DNA from: Lunularia cruciata
Lineage: Eukaryota; Streptophyta; Marchantiopsida; Lunulariales; Lunulariaceae
Direction: 5' to 3'
DNA length: 64,000 bases
Assembly: GCA_948567375.1 (NCBI GenBank)
Contig: OX419760.1
Coordinates: 36,022,001 to 36,086,000, forward strand
Made by a program: the position numbers and the translations under genes. Under the pieces are notes generated by a model. The model worked only from the letters and a program-made list of their open reading frames with translations. It did not search any database and had not been told where the DNA came from. Below, piece by piece: positions 29,980 to 41,600 of the stretch. Positions within the stretch are counted from its first letter, which is position 1; the number at the start of each line of letters is the position of its first letter.

Positions 29980-31318
29980 GAATGTCTGCATCATGAGAAC
30001 AACAAGAAGAGAGAGTTTGAAGATGAGCGTTGCATTGTGAAGAAGAAAAATGTCTGAAGATCCAAGCCACTTTTGACAAAACCGAACAAGAGGCATTGGA
30101 CTTTCAACTCCTTCACAAAGTGCAAGAAGCCCTATGGGAACTTGACCAAAAGAAACGCAAAGGTGGTTGGCAAGGCTACTTTGCATTTCCTTCTTCCAAG
30201 AAGAAGAAAGATACGAGCGGCCAAACATATGCATTACAGCCTAGTACACCAACTTCCCCTAGAGCTGTAAAGGAATTTGCATCTTTAAAGAACTTTGTTC
30301 AAGAAAAGACAGCACAAATACTAACGGAAGAAGAGTGTCAACATCTTCTACAAATGATTCCTCGGTTGTCTTGAAGGAATTTTGAAGAACACATCAAAGG
30401 TGTTGAGCCTGAGTCTTCCAAATGGTTTGAAGTTGACACTCTCAGAGAAGAACTTGTTGAAGAAGACCCTACCTTGAATTTGACAAATTGGAACCCCTGG
30501 GCTATCAACACGGCGTCAATTCTACCCAGTACCTTGGTTTTGTCAAGTTCAAATTTACCCCAGCCAACCCCATTAAATCAAACAATGACTTTGCTGCATG
30601 TCACCTGACATGCCTATCAAAAGTATAAGGGGACAGAACAAGACAAAGACCCCGATGAATTCATCAAAGAATTTGAAGTCATCTCCTTTGCTAACAAGGA
30701 GCATGACTCGGCGGATTGACTGTGGATTTTCCCAAGTCTGCTCCAAAAGAAAGCTAGGAGCAGGTACACCCATGTGACCCAAAAGGAGTTCATACCGGTG
30801 GACTAGGCAGACTTGCAAAACAATTTCCTAGAATGATTTTGGGAAGTTGATTATGATACGAGTGTCTTTGTAGCACTCAACGATTTAGATCAAGGCAAGA
30901 AAGAGAAGTTGAGAAACTACTCTGAGTAGTTCATGGCAGTTTTGAACCAAGTCTTGAAGCAATTGGGTGTGGTGGGTTACTTTGATGCCCAAGCCATTAC
31001 CTGGTTCCTTGGAGGACTCTCACCAGAGATTTGGATCTTTGTAAGGGAGAAGAACATAACTTTGCTTGACAAGGTACTCAAACATGTTGCCCGCTATGAG
31101 GCGGCTCACTCTCACTCTGCCGGCAATTGAAGAAACAAGAGAAGAAAGACAAGAAGCCCAGAAGGAGAGCTTCTTGTAGTACATTTCCTTCTTCGGAGGA
31201 ATCATCCACGTCTTCAAGCTCTTCTTTGGAATCCAAAGAAGAATCAAAGCCAAGACGAGTACAAAGACGTGGGGGTAAGAAACCAGTGACTCCCCCAGCA
31301 AAGAGTGTACATAAGGCA
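29980..31318 (+). pseudogene. B4 gag, partial and degenerate
   Basis: Parallels B1 gag from its start to the Ser-rich linker: the K-R-K-G-G-W-Q-G-Y-F-A segment near 30160, the gag core near 30600-31110 (V-V-G-Y-F-D-A-Q-A-I-T-W-F near 30975) and the Ser-rich basic linker near 31190-31300. Stops near 30372, 30607, 30717 and 31128. It ends before the zinc knuckles. Confidence 0.85.
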
Positions 31319-31671
31319 GTTGTGCCCCAAGAAGTTGTGCCTTTAGTGGAAGGGTGGAACACAATTCTGAGGTGAAGTTGTTTTGCAATGAAGTACCATT
31401 TTTGGGAGAGCCTGAATCATCACAATCAAGATTGTTTGGAAAGATTTGATGGAGTTGTGATTAAGGAGTGTTACTTTGTGACAAGATTGTGAATTAGTGC
31501 TTGTTACTCTCTTCTGGGTGTGGTTTCTACATGAGAGATTAAAGACGCAACCAAGAAGAACTACATTGTTATTGTTTGACTTTGTATTTGACCAGTTCTG
31601 AATCTTATCTCTACGAGAACAAACTTTACTTACCCGATTACCACAAAAGTGATATTTGTTGGGTTGTCACA
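31319..31671 (+). repeat. B4 LTR tail
   Basis: Last ~350 bases of a family B LTR. At the gag junction GTTGTGCC occurs twice 15 bases apart, suggesting slippage or microhomology at the join. Confidence 0.8.
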
Positions 31672-31698
31672 TATGTGCTACGTATGACACCACCAAGG

Positions 31699-31771
<73 letters not shown>

Positions 31772-32319
31772 GTAGATGCATGCCAACCTAGTACCATCTC
31801 CTTATCTATCTCACCATGCTACCATGCTTTGGTCTATCTTGCTAGCTAGGACATGGATTTCTACTCAACCAATTTGCATCACAATTCACCACTCCAGATT
31901 TATGAATAATCATGAAATCATACTCTTGTAAAATTTGAGTCCATTGTGCAAGCTTCCATAAAGCTTATTAAACTTTATCAACCACTTCAATGGTTGATGA
32001 TCAATGATGAGAGTGAAGTGATTACCAAATAGGTAATATTAGAAATTTTTTATTGCCCACATTGCTACCAAGCACTTTCTCTCATATGAACTATACTTTC
32101 CCTCCATTGAAGTGTTGGAATGACTAGCAAAAGCCATCACAAACTCCTTCTTCTCGTCATCCTACTAGATGAGCATTGTGTCAAGCCCCAATATACTAGT
32201 ATAAACTTGGAATGGTCATCCTTTAATCAGTCTCCTAAGAATAGGAGCAAATATCAACCTCTCCTTGAGTTCTACAAAAGCTCTCTCTTGCTCATTTGTA
32301 AAAGACCAAGACCAAGGAG
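31672..32319 (-). pseudogene. F2: chromovirus RNase H fragment (minus strand)
   Basis: The minus strand reads W-S-F-T-N-E-Q-E-R-A-F-V-E-L-K near 32310, then A-P-I-L-R, then Y-E-R-E-C-L near 32090. It continues to the RNase H end: D-H-Q-P-L-K-W-like near 32000 and L-Q-E-Y-D-F-M-I-I-H-K-S-G near 31900. Below 31880 a linker continues to the microsatellite. Several stops. RNase H here lies downstream of the F1 LTR, so it must come from a second element or a rearrangement. Confidence 0.75.
31701..31768. repeat. (TA)n microsatellite, about 34 units
   Basis: 68 bases of uninterrupted TA just downstream (minus strand) of F2 RNase H. Open frames reading Tyr-Ile repeats here are artefacts. Confidence 0.98.
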
Positions 32320-32708
32320 AGAAATAGGAGAATGGAAACTCACATTGGGACAATTGAATTTGGGAAAACTCCTATGCCTAGCATGAGCTTCAACTTTGGT
32401 ATCTATAGGTAGCATACAAGGCCCTTGAGAAGCTTCTCAAGAAGTTTTCTTGAGTTGCTTTCTTAAAGTGCAAGCCAAGTTAACCAAGAAGCTTCTCAAG
32501 AAGCTTCCTTTTAGAAATTGCCTACTTGGCGTGCAAACTAAGCTACTTGGAAACTTCAAGAACTTCCTTCTAGAAGCTACCTACTTGGGGTGCAATTTAA
32601 GCTAGTTGGGAAGCTTCTTAGATACTTATAGAATATTATAGACTAATTTGGTTTATTCTCTACTCTGCTAGCCTCACTAACTACATTGTTGAACTCCATA
32701 TTGTTACA
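32320..32708 (-). repeat. F1 LTR (minus strand)
   Basis: Starts on the minus strand at 32708 (TGTAACAATA) right after a G-rich tract (GTGGTGGAGG) and runs to about 32320, where F2 RNase H begins. It contains a CTATAGATA box near 32400 and imperfect tandem repeats of about 65-75 bases with AGCTTCTTGAGAAGCTTC palindromes (32420-32620). The 3' boundary is approximate. Confidence 0.55.
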
Positions 32709-33142
32709 TATTCCTCCACCACTAGTTGGTGACATCCTTGTCACCATTGAAGCTTCAAACTCCTAGATGGCCATCTATGCATTATGGAGGTAAGAAAGAG
32801 GTTCCCATGTAGCATCATGAAGGAGATACCCTTTCCAAAGGACCTTGTACTCCACATATTGTTGGTGTCCTCATTGAATGTGGCAAGGATACAATCAACT
32901 TCATACTCCTCATGATCATTGATAGGGATGGGAGGAGGAGGAGGAGGTTGGGCGTGAGAGGAAAAGGAAGATGGGTTAGGAACAAAGGGTTTTAACTTGG
33001 AAATATGAAAGACACAGTGGATGCACATATGACAAGGAAAGGCAAGTTGATAAGCAACAAGAGAGATGATTTGGGTGACATCAAAGGGTCCTATCCAATT
33101 AGGGATAAATTTATGAACTTGGGTATCAAGTGGGAGGGGTAG
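32709..33142 (-). pseudogene. F1 integrase C-terminus and chromodomain remnant
   Basis: Minus strand from 33142: F-I-P-N-W-I-G-P-F-D-V (integrase GPF/Y module) and H-C-V-F-H-I-S-K-L-K-P-F near 33005. After a Pro run it continues E-E-Y-E-V-D-C-I-L near 32905 and, after a frameshift, W-K-G-like and A-T-W-E-P-like segments: a broken chromodomain that in chromoviruses directs insertion to marked chromatin. It continues at 60142-61255 across the B5 insertion. Confidence 0.85.
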
Positions 33143-33524
33143 TGTGGTACCCACATTTTTTGTTTTTTCTCAAAATTTGGAAGAAGAAGTGTATAGAGAA
33201 GTTGAATTGCGCTTGAATGGCCAAAGAAGGCAAAGAAAAGTGTCCTTGAGATAAACCCTGAGGTAATGTGGCTTCTGGTCATAAGGTGAGGTACTTTGAA
33301 TTGCCTTGTCAGCATACAACCCAAAGTAAGGAGTCTTCATATTAGGGGTGCTCAACCCAAGGCAAGGACAGTGTAACAACTTTCCTTCGGGATGAGACAT
33401 TCAAGAAGGGACCATTCAAAAACAGCGGTCATACGCGTGAAGGACACTTGACACTGATAGGAGCATGCAAGAGGTGTGATTTCTTGGTAGAAACTCACAC
33501 TGAAGAAAGACAAAGAAGGTACAA

Positions 33525-33536
33525 CTCTATAAAATT
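33525..33536 (+). promoter_or_regulatory. B5 5' LTR upstream TATA-like box
   Basis: CTCTATAAAATT, 192 bases before the LTR-ORF ATG; same place as in B1 and B3. Confidence 0.5.
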
Positions 33537-33716
33537 TGAGCTAAAGACGAAGCAATGACAAGCAATTTTCCATCACGGTTAAGAAGTCATCCTGCAGAAG
33601 ATCATGGGAAGGGAAGTAGAGTCAAAGACGCGTAGGTGTGTTGAGACTAAATTGAGAGAGTCAATCCAGGAATCAGTAGGAAGAATAGTCCACAGCCCAT
33701 AGTGGAAGAGAGAAAG

Positions 33717-36128
33717 ATGGGAGGAGGGAAGGAGAATTCCAAATTCGTAGTGAGAAATCATGCAATTTGGAGGTTAGATGTGATCGCAAGAATTGAAGTC
33801 TTGAGCAGGCTTTGGATCACATTCTTGGCATGGAACTGGAATGTTAGCTTTCCAGGGTTCATGACTAAGATCATCAAGAGAAAGTGTCTTGATGGCCCTG
33901 AGGACAAAGGGAAGACAGGTAATCCAGCTCGTTGGACAGAGTCAAATTGGAGGTTAGCACTCGGAAGAGAAGTAGGCACGGAGCATGGTGCCACGTTCTT
34001 GGAGAAGAGGGAAGTAGCCAAAGAAACCCAAGAAGTGAGAGATGCCTTCTCTTCAACACGCACAAAGAATATTTACAAAGTAGAGAGCTATAAGGATCCT
34101 ATCAAGAGAGGGATCATGAGTGCTCTAATGGTGATCTTGAAGCCCGAAAGAACAACTTATGTGATGAAGCACCAAGCGGTGTTCTTCCATAAGATGTTTG
34201 CAAGAAAGCCAATTCATTGGGCAAAGTGTCTTCATGGGAGGACGAGACAGATGGTGTGGAATTTGCAGGATAAGTTGCCTCCACATTACATTGTGCCGTT
34301 TGCAGCTCATTTCTATTGGGGGCTAAACTTGGTCAATGCGGCGGAGTGCAATAGGATGGTGTCGCATTTCCATCCCGACTTAAGAAGAGATGTCAATGGG
34401 AAGGAGTAGCAATACATTCTTCAGATCAAGAGTAGTGATGAGTACTACATGCAGACGGAGAAGAGTGTGCAGTTGGAAGTGAGTACTCCAAAGTTGAAAA
34501 AGAGGAGTTGACAAGGAGAAGAAGAAGAAGTCAAGAAAGCAAGACCTCAGAAGGCTAGAAGGGTAAACCCAAGGAAAGAAATGGTGGTAATTGCATTGTT
34601 GGAAGAAGAATTGGAAGCCGAAGCCGAGTGCAAGTCTGACAGCTCGGAAAGAGAGGAAGAACCCGAGTTCACACTGCAGAGTAGAGATACAAGTAATGAT
34701 AGCAATGATGGAGTGGAGATGACATTAGTACCCAAGGAAGAGGAAGCCAAGATAGAGATGGAGGAGAGAAGTAACTCAAAATAGGAAGACGAAGTTCCAA
34801 AGCAAAAGGAGAAGAAAGTAACCCTTCAAAGAGAAGTTCATTCCAGATGAAAGGCGAAGTGGGGAGTGGGGCTGAGTAAGGTAAGAGAAGAGGAGGATGG
34901 AAGTTCAGGGAGCAAAGAATCCATTCCTATAAGGCGATTAAGTGTCAAGTGAGGAAGAGGTGAAGAAGGAGAGCAGTCCGTAACTCCAAGTGAAGGAGTA
35001 GAGTACCTGCAGGAGGTTGTGTGCCCGTTGTTAGTAAAGTTAGTGCACAAGAAGAAGGAGATGCAATTGAAGTGTCCGGAGGTGAAGACTGTGTTGCATG
35101 TGTTAGCAAGATTAGAAGAAGAGAACTCAGAATTAAAGAAGGGTATAACCTGACGTGAGGAGGAAAGGGAAGTACTACAAGTAGATGCAAAAGTACAGAA
35201 TCAAGTGGTTGAGAACTTGAGGAGAGAAGTGAGGAATAGGGAGGAACTAATAGAATAGAATGTCATAGCAAGGGAAAGACAGGTAGCTGAGTATGAAATC
35301 TTGAAGCAACAATTTGCTGATTTGAGATTAGAAATTATCCATGCTATGGCAAGAGTAGCAGAGAAAGAGCAAGAGCTCAATAGGGTGATAGAGAGTGTAG
35401 AGGAGAAGAAGCAGTTGTGGCAACAAGAGTTGATAGTGAGATATAGAGAGGAAGAAAGGTTGAGAGAGTTACTTTGCAATCAAGAAGAACATATTGTGCA
35501 AAAAGAGAAGGAGAAAGAAGCTATGAAAGCCGAGTTTGAAGCGGAATTGGCAATGTATAGAGAAGATTGGCTTGCAAATCAAGAATGGGAGAGGAAAATG
35601 AGATTGGAGCCATTGAAGGAGATCGTGATCAAGATGAATGCAATGCTAAGTACCGAGGCCAGCCTGCGCATTGAAGAAACAAGACTGCACAAGTTGAAGT
35701 TGTTTGTGCAAGAGATGAGGAGGAGGAATGTGAAGGACAAAGACTTGAATGCCTTACTCATTAGTCTAAGAACTTGTGTAGATAAAAAGATATTGGAGGT
35801 AGAAGACAATATCACAATCAGATTAGACTTAGTAAAATTAGAGACAGATAAACTTTGGAAGGATGTCAGAGCAAAACCAAAAGTAGATAACATAGGAGTG
35901 CAGATGTCTTTGGAGTTACCATTGGAGATATTAGAGAAGAGTGAGTGAGTAGATAAGGAGTTAGATAGATTACCCACTAGTGGAATTTCAGATCAGGAAA
36001 GAAAATTATTAGAGTTGGTAGAGGAATTAGTAGTTGTGAAACCCGAGGATAGAGTAGTAGTGAGTGAAGTTACTTTGAGATTGGGTTTGAAAGCCGAGGA
36101 AGAAGTAGACATTGGATTGGATAAGTAA
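33717..36128 (+). pseudogene. B5 5' LTR-embedded ORF, nearly full length, uninterrupted by insertions
   Basis: About 800 codons from ATG 33717 (M-G-G-G-K-E-N-S-K-F) to TAA 36128 (V-D-I-G-L-D-K). The N-terminal 230 codons are open (to 34407) with H-Q-A-V-F-F-H-K-M-F-A-R-K-P-I-H-W. The acidic region is at 34580-34780, where (F/L)-T-L-Q-S is kept. The coiled-coil half is open for 215 codons (35301-35948). Lesions include stops at 34407, 34509, 34782, 34848, 35151, 35256 and 35946 and small shifts near 34940. No insertion divides it, so it gives the best picture of gene order within the ORF. No known domain recognised. Confidence 0.72.
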
Positions 36129-36373
36129 TAGATTTGAGATTTGAAGAGGCAAATATGAAGAGGTGTGTGGTACCACATTTTTCATTTTGGACAAGTTTAG
36201 AAGAAGAAGTGCCTTGTTGAAACCAAATTGAAACCAAATGGAGAAGAAATGAGTGGAAACTTGCGTTTTGATCAAGCCCAAGGAAGTCGACTTTGTGTTA
36301 GAAGAAGAAGGACTTGGATTGGATCACACCCGATGAAGCTTACTTTGTGTCAGAGGAGGGAAAAACTCGGATC

Positions 36374-37065
36374 TGTAACACCCATTTGTGCATGTGTGTG
36401 GTATTGTGATATTTAGCTTGGTATTACAAGTACTTAAGAGATATTATTTATATAGAGATAAAGGATGGTTCTATATTAGTCATGGTTAGCTAAAGTTAGT
36501 CATAGCTAAGATAGATGGGACCTTACTTTAGAGGAAGTAGAAAAGATGAGCACCACTATTTTGGATTTTAGTGTGTTGACTTGGTATTATTCCTAGGTGT
36601 TTGGCTTTGGGGAAAGAGTTGAGAACTCTTGGGCCCGCAAGCCTTTTTGTTTTGGATTCTTCTTTAGTCCAAGGATAGCCCATGTGAAGGAATCCTTGCT
36701 TTAGTGGTTGGGTCAAGATAAGACCACATGCTTAGGGGAATATGCCCATGTGAATGGATATTCCTTTCTACTTTTTGACTTTACTTGACTTTTAGTCTAG
36801 TAACTTGAGTTACTACGGTAATTAGTAACTTTAGTACGTAACTATTTCACAAGTATATAAACAAGGAGTGAGGAGGTACTCAGCATCCTTTCATTTGCAA
36901 CTATCTCTCTCTCATTGAGTTCTCTAGTGAGCAAGGTCTTGAGTCTTGGAGTGTTAGCCTTGGAGGAGTATGATGGAGTTGGGGTTCCTTGCCTTCTTAG
37001 TCCATGGTGCGCTACCATAATAGCCATCAGAGGTTCATCTTGAGTGAGAGACAGGCCGGCTCACA
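36374..37065 (+). repeat. A2 5' LTR
   Basis: 692 bp, TGTAACACCC...GGCTCACA, TATA-like GTATATAAAC at 36853. Holds the 13-base segment GACCACATGCTTA, missing in A1. Confidence 0.96.
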
Positions 37066-37069
37066 TTTT

Positions 37070-37087
37070 TGGTTCCGTTGCCGGGAC
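37070..37087 (+). promoter_or_regulatory. A2 primer-binding site, tRNA-Asp-like
   Basis: TGGTTCCGTTGCCGGGAC, identical to A1. Confidence 0.65.
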
Positions 37088-37925
37088 CTCTCTAGAAGGC
37101 AAGATAATGTTCCGCGTCCAATTCTACATTAGGCAGAAGGAGGCTATGAGAGCTCACTTGGAGAGAACATTAGGAGAGGAGAGGGCTGAACTTATGTTAG
37201 AGAACCAAGATCCATTTGTATACCCTGTAGTTCATTATGATGTCTTTGAGGTGATTTTGTACATCTTGTACACATGAGAGGAATTGGAGAGATTGTGTGA
37301 GGTGGATTGCAGATTTTGGGGATTAAGGTGATTTTGGGCAAAATCTCAAGTTTGAGATCTGGACTTGAGATTTCTACACATGATAGCTTGGGTTATCTTT
37401 CAGTTAGCACACTTGAAATTATTGAGAGAGCTTCTATGCGCACTGGGCTAGAATTTTTGAAAGTTGATAGGGTAAAGTGCTCCCGCAACTGCATGCTCTC
37501 TGGAAAATTGTACAGAGTCTGCCATTTCTTCAATGTTTAGTGAATTGTCCTGAAAATTTCCAAGAAAATTCAGTGCATTGTATCCTACCTGGTGCCACAA
37601 AAATTAGAGAGAGATCATTTTTGCGCAGTGCGTTATGAGTTTTTGAAGTGAGGGGGGTGGTTTTCAGACCAAATCTGAAATATGGGTGCTGAATAGAAAG
37701 GTGTCTAGGCCAAATGGCTCGATGAAAAGATCTAAAATTTTGCAGGGAGGGACGCCCTAGAGTTGTGATCAAGTGTGGAAAATTTCAGAGGACTGTGACA
37801 TATTGGTTGGGAGATTTGAGTGACATTGTGAGGAAGGGTCAATTCTGCAGAGTGGAGATCTCATGCATGAGAAGTTTGAGATCAACAAAAAGCATGTTTG
37901 AGTGTTTAGATTCATCTTGGGGAAC

Positions 37926-38399
37926 ATGGAGAGTCATCAAGAGTGGAAATTGAGATTATGCAAGGTTCCCCAAGGGTTTGAGGTGATTGTAGGGGTGGAT
38001 TTGAGGAAAAGAGAGTTTACAATAGAATTTGAAGAGAGTGTTGAGAGGATCCAAAAACCTACACCACTTGGAGGAAAGAGTGAGTCTAAGTGCTTTCTAT
38101 GTGGAGAGAAGGGACATAAGGCAAGTTCATGTCCATTGACCTTTGAGAGCAAGAGATTGAGGGAAAGGAGAGGCTTACTTGACTTGGGTTTGCATGTTGG
38201 ACCTTCTTCACCAAGATTGGGAGGGAGAAGATCTAAGACCAAGGAGTTGTGTGAGGTTTGTGGAGTTGAAGGACTTCCAAAAGGACATGAGTGTAGTGGA
38301 GTAAAAGCACTTTTGGAAACTTTGGTGAAGGATCTTGGAGAGAGTCTTAGTACAGCTACAGAAATACTACCACCTTCATCAGCTAGTTCTCAAGATTAG
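37926..38399 (+). CDS. A2 accessory ORF with zinc knuckle
   Basis: 157 codons from ATG 37926 (M-E-S-H-Q-E-W-K-L). It is the A1 protein with a Gly-to-Ser change at residue 3. It carries the CX2CX4HX4C knuckle and the second CX2CX8HXC cluster. It ends 245 bases before gag-pol; an A-rich tract (38581-38626) longer than in A1 lies between. Its integrity in both young copies argues that it is part of the functional element. Role unknown. Confidence 0.65.
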   Translation: MESHQEWKLRLCKVPQGFEVIVGVDLRKREFTIEFEESVERIQKPTPLGGKSESKCFLCGEKGHKASSCPLTFESKRLRERRGLLDLGLHVGPSSPRLGGRRSKTKELCEVCGVEGLPKGHECSGVKALLETLVKDLGESLSTATEILPPSSASSQD

Positions 38400-38644
38400 T
38401 GATGGAGATAATCTTTCAACTTATGGATAAACTATCCATGAGAGTTAGATTAATATGCACTTTAGGATTTGATGTTGCTATAGAAATCTTGGAGCAACCT
38501 GAACCTTTTGTGTTCCCTAGAGTGGATTATTCTCAGATGGTGTTAGTCATGTATATACTCTATTAGTAATAGAGTGAGAGAAAAGAAAAGAAAAAAAAAA
38601 AAAAAAAAAATTTTGAGAGAAAAGAAAGATAGTGAGGGGTTAAG

Positions 38645-41600
38645 ATGGGGAAACTTCCGGTTTTCTTTGGCAAGGATGGAGAAGATGTGGAGGCCTTTGT
38701 GAGAGACTTCAAGAGAACTTGCATAGGAAACAATGAGAGGAGGAAGAATGAGTGGGCCTCATTATTACCAGATTTCTTTGAGGATGCAGCACTTACATGG
38801 TATGAGTCAGAATACCAAAAGAGAGAGAGGAGAGAGGGGGAAGAGGAGTCTTGGGAGACTTTGACTTCAGCACTCATTGAGAACTTTCTTCCTGATGAGA
38901 GTTATGAGAGATTGATGAGTGAGGTTACATTTCTGAAGCAAGGAGATGGAGAGAAAGTGAGAGTCTATGTGGAAAGAGTGGAAAAATTGGAGTCCAGATT
39001 TCGCATAGTGTTGAGGAAGGGTGGGGATGATGTGGAGACTACAATGATTGGCATAGGGGCCATGCTCACCATGAATTTTGTGGGAGGATTGAGACCACAA
39101 ATTAGAAGCAAGGTGAGATATGAGAAACCTTCTTCCAAGGTTGAAGCTATCAAGATCGCAATTCGTATGGAGGAGAGTTTGGAAGGGGATGAAAGTGATT
39201 TGGTGGTGAAGGAGGTTGTGCATCCTCCTCAAGGCTACAAGTATGGTGGAACTTCTGATACTTTGGTGACAAGGGTTGCACCACAAGTAGTAGTTGCTCC
39301 AGTTCTTGCACCTCCACCAAAAGATCCACTCCAAACCATCACAGAACAACTTGCGGATCTCAAGATCAATGTGGTGCAATTATGGGAGAAGAGAGAGGTG
39401 GATCAGAATGTAGGGAGAGGGCCTAGGAGTTATGGAAACCATCCATATAGAGGAGGCCAACTAGCCAACAATTTCAATGATAGAAATTGTTTTGGTTGTG
39501 GGGGAAGAGGCCATATCCAAAGGAATTGCCCAAATTCCACTTACCATGGAGGAAGGGGTTATGAGGGAGCCAATAGAGGGAAAGAGGGAGGTAGTGAAAC
39601 CCAAGTGGCTCCTAATCCCAACAAAGGTAAGGGGATAGCATCCATAGATGTGGTTGAGAGCAAGTATGAGAAGGGAGAGTGCTCAAACTCCAAGGGTCCT
39701 AATTTGGAGCTTTTGGCACAAGAGAAGAAGAGAGCTCGTTTTGCAGAGGATGTTCACTCTTCTCAAGGATTTACTTCAAGCAAGGATACTCCTATGTCTA
39801 CTAGGAGCACTCGCACCTCAACACCATCAACAACAAAGACTCCAAGGAAGAAGTTGGGGATGGAGGACTTCTTGATCTCCAAGCAACAATGGAACTACAA
39901 TGTGTTGGAGGATGTTGGTAGTCACAAGGCTAACATCACAGTGGGCCAATTAATTGCTTTGAACCCTACCTTGAGAAAGGAGCTTAGAGGTGGTTTGAGT
40001 TCTACAAGGAGCAAGAAGAAGAAGAAGGCAAAAGTTCCAATATCAATGGGGGTGGTGGATGCCAAGCCAGCACCATGGGAAGCTTGTGAATATGCCTCCA
40101 AGATTGATGTGAGAGTGAATGGTCACAACATCAAGGATGCATTGGTTGATGGAGGATCAGCAGTGAATGCCATGTCAGAAAGGTTGATGAAGAAGTTGGG
40201 TATGATACCCTCAAGAGCTTCAACATTTGTGGTGAGCATGGCAAACAAGCAACAAGTTCGACCAGTAGGAGTGATGGATAAGGTGGTAGTTTCAGTTATG
40301 GGAGTTCAAAATCTCATGACTTTCCAAGTCTTGAAGGATTCAAGCTATGACTTACTTCTTGGGAGGCCATGGTTGAGAGCAGCACGCACAACTGATCGAT
40401 GGCACAAAGGGTACTTAAGGATTGGGCCATCAAACCATAGAGTCACTGTTCCTGTGACTAACACCACCAACACCTCACATTCAGATACCCCATCTTCTGA
40501 TTATTGGGAATCTGATTCTGAAGGAGGAGCTTCAGGTGTGGACACAAGCATGGAAGAGGAGACTTCCACGGAGGAGGATGAATCTGAATCTGATTCAGAT
40601 GTGTATCCTTTGTGTGCTATGGATTTTGCACCTAAGCCAGAGGTTTTGAAGGACCCAGATAAATCACCATTGACACTTGAGGAGGTAGAGAGAAGGTTAT
40701 CTACCCTCAAGTATGGCCCAAATGTTACCAAGGAGGAGAAGGTGAGATTTGAGGAGATTTTCCGCAAGTTCATCCATGTGTTTGCTTTTAGTTACAAGGA
40801 TTTGAAGGAAGTCACCTTGGAGGAGCACAAGATAGAGGTGGAGTCACATGCAAGACCAATCCGCCAAAAGCAATGTCGCATTAGCCCACCAATATCTTTG
40901 GTTGTGAAGGAGGAGATTGATAAGCTCAAGGAGGCTGGATTTATCTTTGAGGTGGAGAATTCAGAATGGGTGTCTCCAATTGTCATTGTGAAGAAAAAGA
41001 ATGGCAAGCTTCGGGTATGTGTGGATTACAAGAAGCTCAATGCTGTTACCAAGAAGGACTACTACCCATTGCCATTCATTGATGAGATCTTGGAGGAGGT
41101 TGTAGGTCATGAGAGGTACAGTTTTGGAGATGGTTATAGTGGATATAACCAAATCAAGATTGCACCAGAGCATCAACAACTCACCACATTCACCACACCT
41201 TGGGGAACTTACGCTTTCAAGGTCATGCCTTTTGGGCTTTGCAATGCTCCAGCCACATTCCAACGGTTCATGAACAAGGTATTTGAACCTTTCATTGGGA
41301 AATTTGTGAGAGATTTCATTGATGACTTTTGTGTCTATGGGAGCAAGGAGGAGCACTTTGAGCACCTAATCAAAGTCTTGCAACGCTTGGATGAGGCAAA
41401 TGCATCACTCAACCCAGAGAAGTGCATTTTCGGATGTGAAGAAGGTCTACTTTTGGGGCACATCATCTCCAAGGATGGAATAGCAGTTGATCCTGAGAAG
41501 GTGAGGAAAATCTCAGACCTTCCATTCCCTTCAAGCTTGACAAAGTTACGCCAATTCTTGGGAATGGTTGGGTACTATAGGAGGTTCATCTTCTCATTTT

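Larger units (their letters stand above)
29969..31671 (+). mobile_element. B4: rearranged family B remnant (gag joined to LTR tail)
   Basis: Begins abruptly at the gag start (AGCAATATGAATGTCTGC, as at 46738). It follows gag to about 31318, then jumps to the last ~350 bases of a family B LTR, ending GTTGTCAC-A at 31671. The protease, RT, RNase H, integrase and ORF-bearing LTR are missing. No target duplication is visible. Confidence 0.85.
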
